From contig NC_013132.1 in the NCBI RefSeq assembly GCF_000024005.1, positions 2,784,001-2,848,000 on the forward strand: a DNA stretch of 64,000 nt, read 5' to 3'. The DNA comes from Chitinophaga pinensis DSM 2588 (GTDB lineage Bacteria > Bacteroidota > Bacteroidia > Chitinophagales > Chitinophagaceae). A model generated the notes under the pieces. It was not told the DNA's origin and searched no databases. It was given only the letters and a program-made list of their open reading frames with translations. The stretch's first letter is position 1; each line of letters opens with the position of its first letter. Both the position numbers and the translations under genes were made by a program. This document shows, one piece after another, positions 9,577 through 17,192 of the stretch.

Positions 9577-10932
9577 ATGCGCAAATATCTAATGTTTATA
9601 GCATTTACACTGTCGCTTCAAGGGTGTACAGAAAAACTTGATCTGAAACCAGATCAGTCAAAGGTAGTTCCAGAGACGCTGGAAGATTTACAGGCAATGC
9701 TAGATAATACAGATGCCATCAATAACAATATTCCAGCATATACAGAGGCGGGTGCAGATAACTATTATCTGACCGATATGCGGTTTAATTCGTTGTCTTC
9801 AAATGGTGCAAGAAATGCCTACATATGGGGAGATGAAATATTTACGGCTACTGATATTATTTTGGATTGGGCAGGAGGATATACCAGGATCAATTACTGT
9901 AATCTTGTATTAGAGTCCCTGGATGACCTGAATTTTACTCCTGGGAAAGGCGCATATAATAACATAAAGGGATCTGCACTATTCTTACGGGCAATGTCTC
10001 TTTACACGATGGCGGAAATGTTCTGTAAGCCATATGACAGTACCCGGGCCTCTTCAGATCTTGGTTTGCCACTGAGAACAGTTTCTGATATATTGAAAAT
10101 ATTCCCGCGTGCCAGTTTAAAAGAGACATATGATCGCATATTTGATGACTTGAATAATGCAATTGCTTTGCTACCGGAAAAATCAGTATACAAAACTCGC
10201 CCTTCCAAACTTGCAGCTTATGCATTATTAAGTAGAATTTATCTTGGACTGGGAAATTATGGAAAAGCAAAAATCTATGCAGATAGCACCCTGAATATTT
10301 ACAGTAATCTGTTAGACTATAATACGGTGGCTAATGTATCCAGTTTGCCTTTTGATCAGTTTAATGCGGATGTATTGTTCTCCGCCGCGTTGACAACCAC
10401 AAGTTTGCTAAGCGCCACTAATAGCCCCATAGATACTTTGTTGTATGAACAGTTTGAGGATGGAGATCTTAGAAAATCGCTCTTTTTCAGGGAAAACACC
10501 AGTGGGATGCATTTGTTTAAAGGAACGTATTCGGGAAATGCACTTTTGCAATTTGGCGGATTGGCGCTTGATGAAGTGATATTGAACCGTGCAGAATGCC
10601 AGGCAAGAACAGGCAATGTTTTAGCAGCAATGGATGATTTGAATAAGCTGTTGAGATCAAGATGGTTGTCGGGAGCCTATACAGATCTGACTGCAACAGA
10701 TCAAACAGATGCTTTAGTAAAAGTATTAAACGAAAGGAGGAAGGAGCTGATTTTTCGCGGGCGCAGATGGACTGACCTTAGACGCCTTAATAAAGATGTT
10801 CGATTTGCAAAAACGATTATCAGGAATATAAATGGTAAAACTTACCAGTTATTACCCAATGGTCCGCGTTATGTGTTTCCTATTCCTGACGATGAAATAC
10901 AATTAAGCGGTATAGAGCAAAACATTAGATAA
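9577..10932 (+). CDS. SusD/RagB-family nutrient-binding lipoprotein
   Basis: A 451-residue surface lipoprotein that should cap the SusC barrel. The signal peptide ends in a lipobox with Cys17 (LSLQGCTEK). The N-terminal segment KLDLKPDQSKVVPETLEDLQ and the C-terminal motifs ILNRAECQARTGN and NERRKELIFRGRRWTDLRR are typical of the RagB/SusD fold. It is shorter than the usual 500-650 residues, which together with the TlpA-type third gene marks a subgroup often not linked to glycan hydrolases. It is operonic with susC (15 nt) and the thioredoxin gene (4 nt). Confidence 0.93.
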   Translation: MRKYLMFIAFTLSLQGCTEKLDLKPDQSKVVPETLEDLQAMLDNTDAINNNIPAYTEAGADNYYLTDMRFNSLSSNGARNAYIWGDEIFTATDIILDWAGGYTRINYCNLVLESLDDLNFTPGKGAYNNIKGSALFLRAMSLYTMAEMFCKPYDSTRASSDLGLPLRTVSDILKIFPRASLKETYDRIFDDLNNAIALLPEKSVYKTRPSKLAAYALLSRIYLGLGNYGKAKIYADSTLNIYSNLLDYNTVANVSSLPFDQFNADVLFSAALTTTSLLSATNSPIDTLLYEQFEDGDLRKSLFFRENTSGMHLFKGTYSGNALLQFGGLALDEVILNRAECQARTGNVLAAMDDLNKLLRSRWLSGAYTDLTATDQTDALVKVLNERRKELIFRGRRWTDLRRLNKDVRFAKTIIRNINGKTYQLLPNGPRYVFPIPDDEIQLSGIEQNIR

Positions 10933-10936
10933 TTTT

Positions 10937-12322
10937 ATGTGGAAACACTTATTTTTATTACTGGCTTCGTTTTTCCCAATTGCGGTTTGTGCGCAGGTAA
11001 AAGAGCCATTTGACAAGTATATCGCTGCAGTTAGTCAACCCGGTCTAGGTGAGGTAGTGCCTGATCTCCGATTTCATAATGTACTTAATTACAAAAAACA
11101 GCAGGTTCGCTTGTCTGAATTTAAGGGAAAAGCAATACTGATTGATTTTTGGGCTTCTTTTTGTCAACCTTGTCTGGCACAATTCCCCAAGTTACAGGGC
11201 ATACAGGATAAATTTCAGAAGGAACTGCAGGTTATTACTATCACCAGTGATCAGCAGGAGAAGATCGTGCATATGTTTAATAATATCCGCTCTCAGGGTT
11301 TTAAGATGTTAACAGCTACAAATGATGCAAAAGGATCAAATGATATTATATTCTCAACCTTTCCACATAAATATATTCCTCATTATGTATGGATCGATAA
11401 AAACCAGGTCCTGAAGGCTGTGACTGGCTACGAGGAGTTAACAGAGGATAATATCGCTAAACTGATAGCTGGGAATTCTTTGTCTGATGTAAATCATAAG
11501 ACGGAAGATATTTTGAATATGTCACATCCTGCATTATTTACCTATCAGGAGTTGGGTATGGCAGAAAAGATGATGCTGAATGATTCTATTGCCGGGTTGT
11601 TAGAATATTCTATGTTGTCTGGTTACAATAAAAAATATCCTCCCAGTTCCGGGATTGACTTTACAGGTATTTATGCAGAACGAAGAATACGCTTATGGAA
11701 TTTGCCACTATGTACAATGTTACGCCTTGCTTTTGGTAAGTTAAGTACTGATCCGCGGGAGCAGGAATTAGTGCCAATGCCTAGGGTCTTTTTTAATATA
11801 AGGGACAAAGCTATTCTCGATAAATTGTTGGTCAATTTTACAGAAGCGCCTGACTCTACTTCTGACATGTATTGTTATGATCTTATTGTAAACAAGAAAG
11901 GTATGAGGAGCCTCCAGGATAAAATGAAGGAAGACCTATACAAATATTTTGGAGTAAGGGGCACACATGTTAAAAAGAAGATTGCTTGCTATGTTTTGAC
12001 CATGAAAGATAGCTTAAAGCTGACGGCTAGTGACGAAAACTATCATGAGGAAGGGAATATGTATTATTTAAAACTAAAAAATACTCCTTTTCCAAAATTA
12101 GTCCAGCATATTAAAGGCTATAATGAAAATAGCAAATCTTCTCCTTACAGAGGTCTGGAATCTGCGATAATAATCGACGAAACCCACTTTGTATCAAGAA
12201 TAGATATTAATCTTACCGTGTGTATGAATGATATACCAGCTTTAAAGTCAGCACTCGCGCAATATGGAATTGAACTTTGTGAGGACGAAAGAATGGTCGA
12301 CGTATTACTGCTGGAAGATTAG
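10937..12322 (+). CDS. TlpA-like thioredoxin with C-terminal DUF3738-like domain
   Basis: A 461-residue exported protein: a signal peptide at 1-19, then a TlpA/AhpC-type thioredoxin fold (about 40-170) with the redox motif WASFCQPCLAQFP. A middle region without a recognised domain precedes a C-terminal stretch (about 340-461). That stretch resembles DUF3738 (TIGR03435): a Tyr-Leu strand, an IIIDET turn corresponding to VVDxTG, and the terminal pattern IPALKSALAQYGIEL before VDVLLLED. TlpA proteins reduce periplasmic disulfides. The gene starts 4 nt after susD, so it is cotranscribed, and it is convergent with the four-Cys peptide genes just downstream. The DUF3738 call is by eye and moderately sure. 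Confidence 0.8.
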   Translation: MWKHLFLLLASFFPIAVCAQVKEPFDKYIAAVSQPGLGEVVPDLRFHNVLNYKKQQVRLSEFKGKAILIDFWASFCQPCLAQFPKLQGIQDKFQKELQVITITSDQQEKIVHMFNNIRSQGFKMLTATNDAKGSNDIIFSTFPHKYIPHYVWIDKNQVLKAVTGYEELTEDNIAKLIAGNSLSDVNHKTEDILNMSHPALFTYQELGMAEKMMLNDSIAGLLEYSMLSGYNKKYPPSSGIDFTGIYAERRIRLWNLPLCTMLRLAFGKLSTDPREQELVPMPRVFFNIRDKAILDKLLVNFTEAPDSTSDMYCYDLIVNKKGMRSLQDKMKEDLYKYFGVRGTHVKKKIACYVLTMKDSLKLTASDENYHEEGNMYYLKLKNTPFPKLVQHIKGYNENSKSSPYRGLESAIIIDETHFVSRIDINLTVCMNDIPALKSALAQYGIELCEDERMVDVLLLED

Positions 12323-12337
12323 ATTAAGTAGTGCAAT

Positions 12338-12622
12338 TTATTGTCTTATCCCAAAAATAGTCACCATAGATGTGGCATTCCTTCTGATTGTTACTGTAGA
12401 TGATGACTGGGTTTGCGTTACATATTGACTACTACTTCCTGCAGCAATATAACAACATTGTACAGATGCGCTATATGGACATTCTGCATTGATACTAGGT
12501 CCTCCTGTTGTCGGTACCGTTGAACAGAGATCAAGCCTGTTTACTTTCTTACTGCTCGCAATTGCGCTCGCAGCGCTAAACAGAAAAACTACTAAAGTTG
12601 GATTCAGCTTAATGTATTTCAT
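12338..12622 (-). CDS. Exported four-cysteine peptide, copy A (DUF6520-like)
   Basis: 94 residues with a signal peptide (MKYIKLNPTLVVFLFSAASA) and a mature part of about 70 residues. It contains four cysteines in the pattern LDLCS, AECPY, QCCYIAAG, then a Thr/Ser/Val-rich tail ending in IRRNATSMVTIFGI. ATG at 12622 is chosen because GGGGTAAA stands directly before it and the signal peptide begins there; a longer frame exists to 12664. It is a close paralogue of the peptide at 12923-13204. The size and pattern fit the DUF6520-type short peptides of Bacteroidota, but the family name is from memory. Function unknown; the neighbours suggest redox maturation. Confidence 0.75.
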   Translation of the reverse strand: MKYIKLNPTLVVFLFSAASAIASSKKVNRLDLCSTVPTTGGPSINAECPYSASVQCCYIAAGSSSQYVTQTQSSSTVTIRRNATSMVTIFGIRQ

Positions 12623-12849
12623 TTTACCCCATGATGTTTTAAAAATGCATTTAGACGCACGCAAATTTCACAAAATATTACCCATCTGCATTTATCCATT
12701 CAGACATAAATTGATACCATTCCGGTATTATCAATAATAATAATGATGATGGAAATTCATAAAGATATGTGGTTGATATATGTGCTCTATTCCCGTTCCT
12801 AAAGATACGAAAGGACCTTGCTTTGGGGCATTAGCAGAGGCATCTAATG

Positions 12850-12916
12850 TTTGTCCATATTAGCATATAAAAGGTTCCGTGTTAAAGCTGACCTTTTTTA
12901 TGCTAATATGGACAAA
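12850..12916. repeat. 18-bp perfect inverted repeat between the peptide genes
   Basis: TTTGTCCATATTAGCATA (12850-12867) is the exact reverse complement of 12899-12916. Inside lies a second pairing, AAAAGGT with ACCTTTT, around a loop of about 15 nt. The hairpin begins 7 nt after the stop of the upstream peptide gene (- strand). It may end transcription partway, so that the upstream copy is expressed more than the downstream one. On the + strand the inner stem is followed by a T run. Confidence 0.75.
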
Positions 12917-12922
12917 GTTTTA

Positions 12923-13204
12923 TTATCTGAGGCCATAAATTGTCGTCATCTGTCCTGCGTTTCTTCTGATAATAACAGTCCCGTCAGGTTGGGTTTGTGT
13001 AACATATTGAGCAGTACTTCCCGCAGCAATATAACAACATTGTGTTGCCGGGGAATAAGGACATTCTGAGTTAATTGAGGGGCCGCTAGTTGTTGGTACT
13101 GTTGAACATAAATCGAGGGAGTTCCTTTTCTCGCTGCTTGCAAACGCACCCACAGTAGTTAATAATAAGACCCCGGCCAGATAATTCATTTTCAGTTTTT
13201 TCAT
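12923..13204 (-). CDS. Exported four-cysteine peptide, copy B (DUF6520-like)
   Basis: 93 residues: signal peptide (MKKLKMNYLAGVLLLTTVGA) and a mature part starting near SSEKRNSLDLCS. The four cysteines sit in the same pattern as in copy A (LCS, ECPY, QCCYIAAG), and most mature residues are shared (LDLCSTVPTT, GPSIN, QYVTQTQ, IRRNA). ATG at 13204 is taken; 13189 is possible. It is the first peptide gene after the propeller-like protein (34 nt) in the AraC-MauE-propeller-peptide run. Even cysteine number and export fit disulfide-bonded mature peptides. Confidence 0.8.
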   Translation of the reverse strand: MKKLKMNYLAGVLLLTTVGAFASSEKRNSLDLCSTVPTTSGPSINSECPYSPATQCCYIAAGSTAQYVTQTQPDGTVIIRRNAGQMTTIYGLR

Positions 13205-13237
13205 GTCTGAATATTTTAAATGAATAAATAAGATCCA

Positions 13238-14269
13238 TCAAGGCAATGCATACAACGAAATCCTGTCATTATAAGTCACTACTAACCGCTTACCCATTAC
13301 CCTGAATGAATTTAATCTCTTCATATTGCCCAAGGGTACATAAAAACTCTCCAGGTATTGCCCGCTCCTGGCTTCATATACATCGATGGTTGTCTCCCGC
13401 TGGTCTGTTGCCATTGTTTCATTATCAGCTTTCAGCAGACTATTAACATATAACTTTCCGTCATATACCTGACTTAGATAATTAATCAACATACGATCGC
13501 CTTTAGGTTTATACAATGTGTCTTTGCTGCCCGTCTTATTATGACTGATATATTCTCCGCGGGACTGTGTAAAAGTATCAATTGTATGTGCAGGCGTAAG
13601 CTGTTGTAAGCTTGTGTCAAAAAGCAGTATATTATTACTGAATTGTCTTACATAAACACATTGCGCGTTGTGTATATCATACAAAAGATTGCCACTGGAA
13701 GATAGGTCTGTCTCTGTAAGCAGGCTATTTGTATGATAAGTTGCTGTGTATAAATTCAGCAGACAAAATCCCTGATCAGTATCATTCCCCGTAAAATACC
13801 TCAGCATAAAGCTGGAATCGCTTATCTGTACAGCGCCGGTATAGCTACCTGGTGTATGGGTCTGTGTAAGTCTCTTCGCCGGTATATTGTATCTGAAAAT
13901 GCGGGCCATATTATATGCATACACAAATGCGTCAGGATAATGCACATAGATACTGAATCCATTAGCCATGCCTGCTTTTACGCTGTCCAGCGGAAGAGGA
14001 ATAGTTTGCAGTTGATGCAAACCCGTATCTGCATAGGTAATAAACGATGGGCTGTCGCTATGGAAATAAATCACACTGTCGCTGTTACCCGCCACAAACA
14101 AAATATGAGGCACAATTGCGGACGCCAGTAACTTTACTTTGTTATTATTGAAAGTCCTGTTAAAACCATGTTTTATATCGAGGGGTTTTCTGGAATTGCT
14201 CACCAGCAGGAACATAATGCCGCCAGTCAATAGGGTCAGCAGTAATACTGCAAATAGTCTTTTGATCAT
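13238..14269 (-). CDS. Membrane-anchored probable beta-propeller protein
   Basis: 343 residues with one N-terminal membrane anchor or uncleaved signal (LFAVLLLTLLTGGIMFLLVS). The body is an extracytoplasmic beta-rich domain built of short strand-turn units (for example DSVIYFHSDSPSF, HYPDAFVYAY, KLYVNSLLK, KRLVVTYNDRISLYALP). The unit spacing is compatible with a six-bladed propeller, such as the propeller proteins that accompany NVEALA-type peptides in Bacteroidota. No catalytic motif is visible. It sits between the MauE gene (9 nt) and peptide copy B, so it is probably cotranscribed and may bind or process the peptides; this is inference. Confidence 0.6.
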   Translation of the reverse strand: MIKRLFAVLLLTLLTGGIMFLLVSNSRKPLDIKHGFNRTFNNNKVKLLASAIVPHILFVAGNSDSVIYFHSDSPSFITYADTGLHQLQTIPLPLDSVKAGMANGFSIYVHYPDAFVYAYNMARIFRYNIPAKRLTQTHTPGSYTGAVQISDSSFMLRYFTGNDTDQGFCLLNLYTATYHTNSLLTETDLSSSGNLLYDIHNAQCVYVRQFSNNILLFDTSLQQLTPAHTIDTFTQSRGEYISHNKTGSKDTLYKPKGDRMLINYLSQVYDGKLYVNSLLKADNETMATDQRETTIDVYEARSGQYLESFYVPLGNMKRLNSFRVMGKRLVVTYNDRISLYALP

Positions 14270-14278
14270 AAAATGAGA

Positions 14279-14692
14279 TTATTTCTTTTTTAACGGTAAC
14301 AGGAAAATGCCGGCTATCGCAATGAGGGTAAATACGATGTTAAAGATGAAATGCTGGTCCCAGTTCATCTGCGATAGAATACCTCCGCAGGAACAGGGGA
14401 CGAAATAACTGTAATGCAGCATTGCATAGATATAGATCGTAAATGCCAGCATCATAGCATAAGAGAGATAAAACCCTGTTAACCGCGTGCCGGGAATAAC
14501 AAGCAGGGCAGCTATCAGTAACTCAAATAATGGCAATGACCAGGTAAGAAGACCGGCATATCCAGTTACAAATGGAGACTGCCCCAGCTGATATTCGAAG
14601 GTATCATATTGCATTAGTTTACTGATGGCAGCATAAGTGAAGAGTGCTACTAATAACACTGCGGGTAACTCAACGAATAGTTTACGTGTCAT
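14279..14692 (-). CDS. MauE/DoxX-type redox-associated membrane protein
   Basis: 137 residues with four predicted membrane helices (about 8-25, 45-65, 72-92, 112-132). The cysteine motif PCSCGG lies in the loop before the last helix. This is the MauE arrangement; in methylamine utilisation MauE is needed to make the disulfide-rich, quinone-containing small subunit. Here it lies between an AraC regulator and the exported four-Cys peptides, so a role in forming or isomerising their disulfides is a reasonable inference. A basic LPLKKK end closes the protein on the inner side. Confidence 0.8.
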   Translation of the reverse strand: MTRKLFVELPAVLLVALFTYAAISKLMQYDTFEYQLGQSPFVTGYAGLLTWSLPLFELLIAALLVIPGTRLTGFYLSYAMMLAFTIYIYAMLHYSYFVPCSCGGILSQMNWDQHFIFNIVFTLIAIAGIFLLPLKKK

Positions 14693-14719
14693 AACGGATT
14701 AAGGCGCTTGTTTGAATAG

Positions 14720-15700
14720 TTATATGTGTCTGTTTCGGATATTTAGTCTGACGACTTTCGGTGAACAGTCGAAGTGTTTTCTGAATTCGCGGGTAAAGCT
14801 GGAAAGGTTACTGTAACCTACTTCCTGTGCGATGTGAGAAAGCTTGTTGTCAGAAGCCTGTAACAGCTGCATGGCACGTTGCATCCGTTGTTCCTGGAGG
14901 TAAGCCAGTACGGTCTGCTGCTCTGACTTCTTGAAATCCTTTTTGAGTTTAGACGCACTGATAAAAAAGGCGCCAGCTATTTCTGACAAAGTGATCTTTT
15001 TATTTAAGTGCCGGTTGATATACACTTTAATATCGAAGATCAGGCGTTCATGTATATCATTACCGGAAGGCGGAATACCAGTTTCCTCCAGACTATCAAT
15101 AGCCGCCGTGATCAGTTCTGTAAGCTGTGCATATAAACGCAGTTGCTGGATCCCGTCTTTTACTACCGTCTGCCGGATATCGTCTATCAGATATCTGAAC
15201 TTCTGCTCCATTGGCCGTGGCGAAACAGAACATTGGAAGGATAATGCCGAAGTCAGTAAGGAACGTACAAGGGTAGAAGCAGGAAGGATGTCTGCAATCA
15301 GCGAGGGTGGAATATCTATCTGGATAAATTCACTTAGACCGGCAGGGAGCAGCATTTCATGCAGCCCCGTATTCATTTTCAGTAAGCGATATTCGCCAGG
15401 TGCCAGTGAAATCCTGCCCTCCATGGGTACAGACCATGTAACGGTTCCTTGTAGCATAATGTGCAGTGTCAGCACATCATTTTTACGACGTACCCGCATT
15501 ACGGTGTCTTCATCCACCATGGTGGTGACATTCATAATACGGCAACCACGGATAGCGATGATCTGTTCTATTCGTGTAAATGCAGACGTGGATCTGAAAA
15601 TGGGTTTAGTAAAAGGATAGACATGTGCTTGAAACTCCTGTGGAATGACCCGCGAGGTTTTCACCTCTTCGGGCAACAGGATATCAATAAGAGATGGCAT
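14720..15700 (-). CDS. AraC-family transcriptional regulator
   Basis: 326 residues. The N-terminal part (1-210) is a beta-rich cupin-like sensing domain (DVLTLHIMLQGTVTWSVP). The C-terminal 100 residues form two helix-turn-helix units: ITLSEIAGAFFISASKLKKD and LSHIAQEVGYSNLSSFTREF, ending FDCSPKVVRL. The stop is 27 nt before the MauE gene on the same strand, so it probably heads the peptide/MauE operon and regulates it. Two direct copies of AACGAATATA (15774-15783 and 15799-15808) lie upstream of its start and could be its operator. Confidence 0.88.
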   Translation of the reverse strand: MPSLIDILLPEEVKTSRVIPQEFQAHVYPFTKPIFRSTSAFTRIEQIIAIRGCRIMNVTTMVDEDTVMRVRRKNDVLTLHIMLQGTVTWSVPMEGRISLAPGEYRLLKMNTGLHEMLLPAGLSEFIQIDIPPSLIADILPASTLVRSLLTSALSFQCSVSPRPMEQKFRYLIDDIRQTVVKDGIQQLRLYAQLTELITAAIDSLEETGIPPSGNDIHERLIFDIKVYINRHLNKKITLSEIAGAFFISASKLKKDFKKSEQQTVLAYLQEQRMQRAMQLLQASDNKLSHIAQEVGYSNLSSFTREFRKHFDCSPKVVRLNIRNRHI

Positions 15701-15773
15701 GTGTTGTGTGTTAATGGTGAACGGTTCTCAGGGATGTTATTGTTAAGGATTAATACGGGCTCAGATGTTGGCT

Positions 15774-15808
15774 AACGAATATATACGATCTGACACTGAA
15801 CGAATATA
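15774..15808. promoter_or_regulatory. Direct repeat AACGAATATA x2 in the AraC / oxidoreductase divergent region
   Basis: Two identical 10-mers start 25 bp apart between the AraC gene (-) and the Gfo/Idh/MocA gene (+). AraC-family monomers bind direct repeats, so autoregulation or control of the divergent gene is possible. Only the sequence identity is certain. Confidence 0.35.
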
Positions 15809-15891
15809 GAGAATTTTTACTGCAAAATAATAACCCGCTTATCACAGAAATATACACTTGCAAAATCATTTTTATATCTTGCTTCAGCTTA

Positions 15892-17175
15892 ATGAATTTT
15901 AACCATAAGATGGAGCAGAAAAAGAATCAATCCAGAAGGACCTTCCTCAGGAATGGTATAGGCGCTGTTGCCGCATTTACAATAGTACCCCGTCATGTAC
16001 TGGGACGCGGGTACCTGGCGCCCAGTGATCAGCTGACAAAAGGGGTGATTGGTACAGGCGGGATGGGAAAAGGCCATTTCGGATATGCAGGTACCAGGGT
16101 AGTGGCTATCTGTGATGTGGATAAACAGCATCTGCAACAGGCGCAGGAGATGCTCGGTGGAGGAATAAAAGCATTCGACGATTACCGCGAACTCATACAA
16201 TTACCCGAAGTAGATATCGTACACATTGCTACGCCGCCTCACTGGCATGGTATCATGTCAATCGAAGCGGCACGTGCAGGAAAAGATATCTGGTGTGAAA
16301 AACCAATGACGCGTACCATAGGAGAGGGGCAGCGGGTAAAAGAAGCCGTACAGCAATATGGGCGGATGTTCCGCCTGAACACCTGGTTCCGTTTTGAGGA
16401 TAATTTCTACGGCATGAATACACCGGTAAAGCCCATTAAGAAGCTGGTTAACAGTGGAATGCTGGGCTGGCCGCTTACGGTAACATTAAATCGTTATACA
16501 GGTTTTGACTGGAAACAGCATTGGGTAGGTAAGACCAATCTGCCGGCGACACCTGTGCCGGCAGAATTAAACTACGACCGCTGGCTGGGACCAGCTCCGT
16601 ATAAGCCTTATCATCCTGAAAGGGTGCACCAGCGCTTCCGGGGATATTGGGATTACGATGGTGGCGGACTGGGAGATATGGGGCAGCATTACCTGGATCC
16701 GGTACAGTATATACTCGGGAAAGATGATACCAGTCCGGTTTCAGTAGAAATAGATGCGCCGCAGCAACACCCTGATGCAGTGGGTACCTGGAGAAGGATC
16801 ACCTATACCTACAAAGATGGTTGCAAAATTATTCTTGACGGTGAAGGTACAGACGAGAAAGCCGCATTTATTGAAGGGCCTTCCGGCAGGCTATACCCTG
16901 GTTTCCGCTCTGATATTCCTGATCTGGAAAAGAAACTGGCAGCCTATCCTGATCCGCCGCCACAGGTCACCGATTTTCTCATTACTGTAAAAGAACGCCG
17001 GCAGTTTGCCCTGAATGAAGAAAATGGGCATCGTTCCTGTACACTGGTAAATATAGCGAAGATTGCTTTGCAGGTAGGCCGTTCCCTGGAGTTCGATCCG
17101 GAGAGACAGGTATTCCTGTTCGACGATGCCGCTAACAGCCTGATTGACCCACCTGCCCGCACTGGTTGGGCGTAA
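15892..17175 (+). CDS. Tat-exported Gfo/Idh/MocA-family oxidoreductase
   Basis: 427 residues. The N-terminus has a twin-arginine signal (SRRTFLRNGIGAVAAFTIVP), so the folded, probably NAD(P)-loaded enzyme is exported to the periplasm. The Rossmann domain shows GVIGTGGMGKGHF and the family signature CEKPMTRT after the VDIVHIATPPHWH strand. The C-terminal substrate domain includes DMGQHYLDPVQYIL with the usual His. Such enzymes oxidise or epimerise sugars, cyclitols or sugar acids. ATG at 15892 is used, and ATG at 15910 also keeps the whole Tat signal. The next gene starts 17 nt after its stop, suggesting an operon. Confidence 0.9.
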   Translation: MNFNHKMEQKKNQSRRTFLRNGIGAVAAFTIVPRHVLGRGYLAPSDQLTKGVIGTGGMGKGHFGYAGTRVVAICDVDKQHLQQAQEMLGGGIKAFDDYRELIQLPEVDIVHIATPPHWHGIMSIEAARAGKDIWCEKPMTRTIGEGQRVKEAVQQYGRMFRLNTWFRFEDNFYGMNTPVKPIKKLVNSGMLGWPLTVTLNRYTGFDWKQHWVGKTNLPATPVPAELNYDRWLGPAPYKPYHPERVHQRFRGYWDYDGGGLGDMGQHYLDPVQYILGKDDTSPVSVEIDAPQQHPDAVGTWRRITYTYKDGCKIILDGEGTDEKAAFIEGPSGRLYPGFRSDIPDLEKKLAAYPDPPPQVTDFLITVKERRQFALNEENGHRSCTLVNIAKIALQVGRSLEFDPERQVFLFDDAANSLIDPPARTGWA

Positions 17176-17192
17176 CAGACAATTGCAATCCT

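Noticed and set aside
14931..15620. 229-residue + strand frame opposite the AraC gene
   Set aside because: Shadow of the AraC regulator; no domain.
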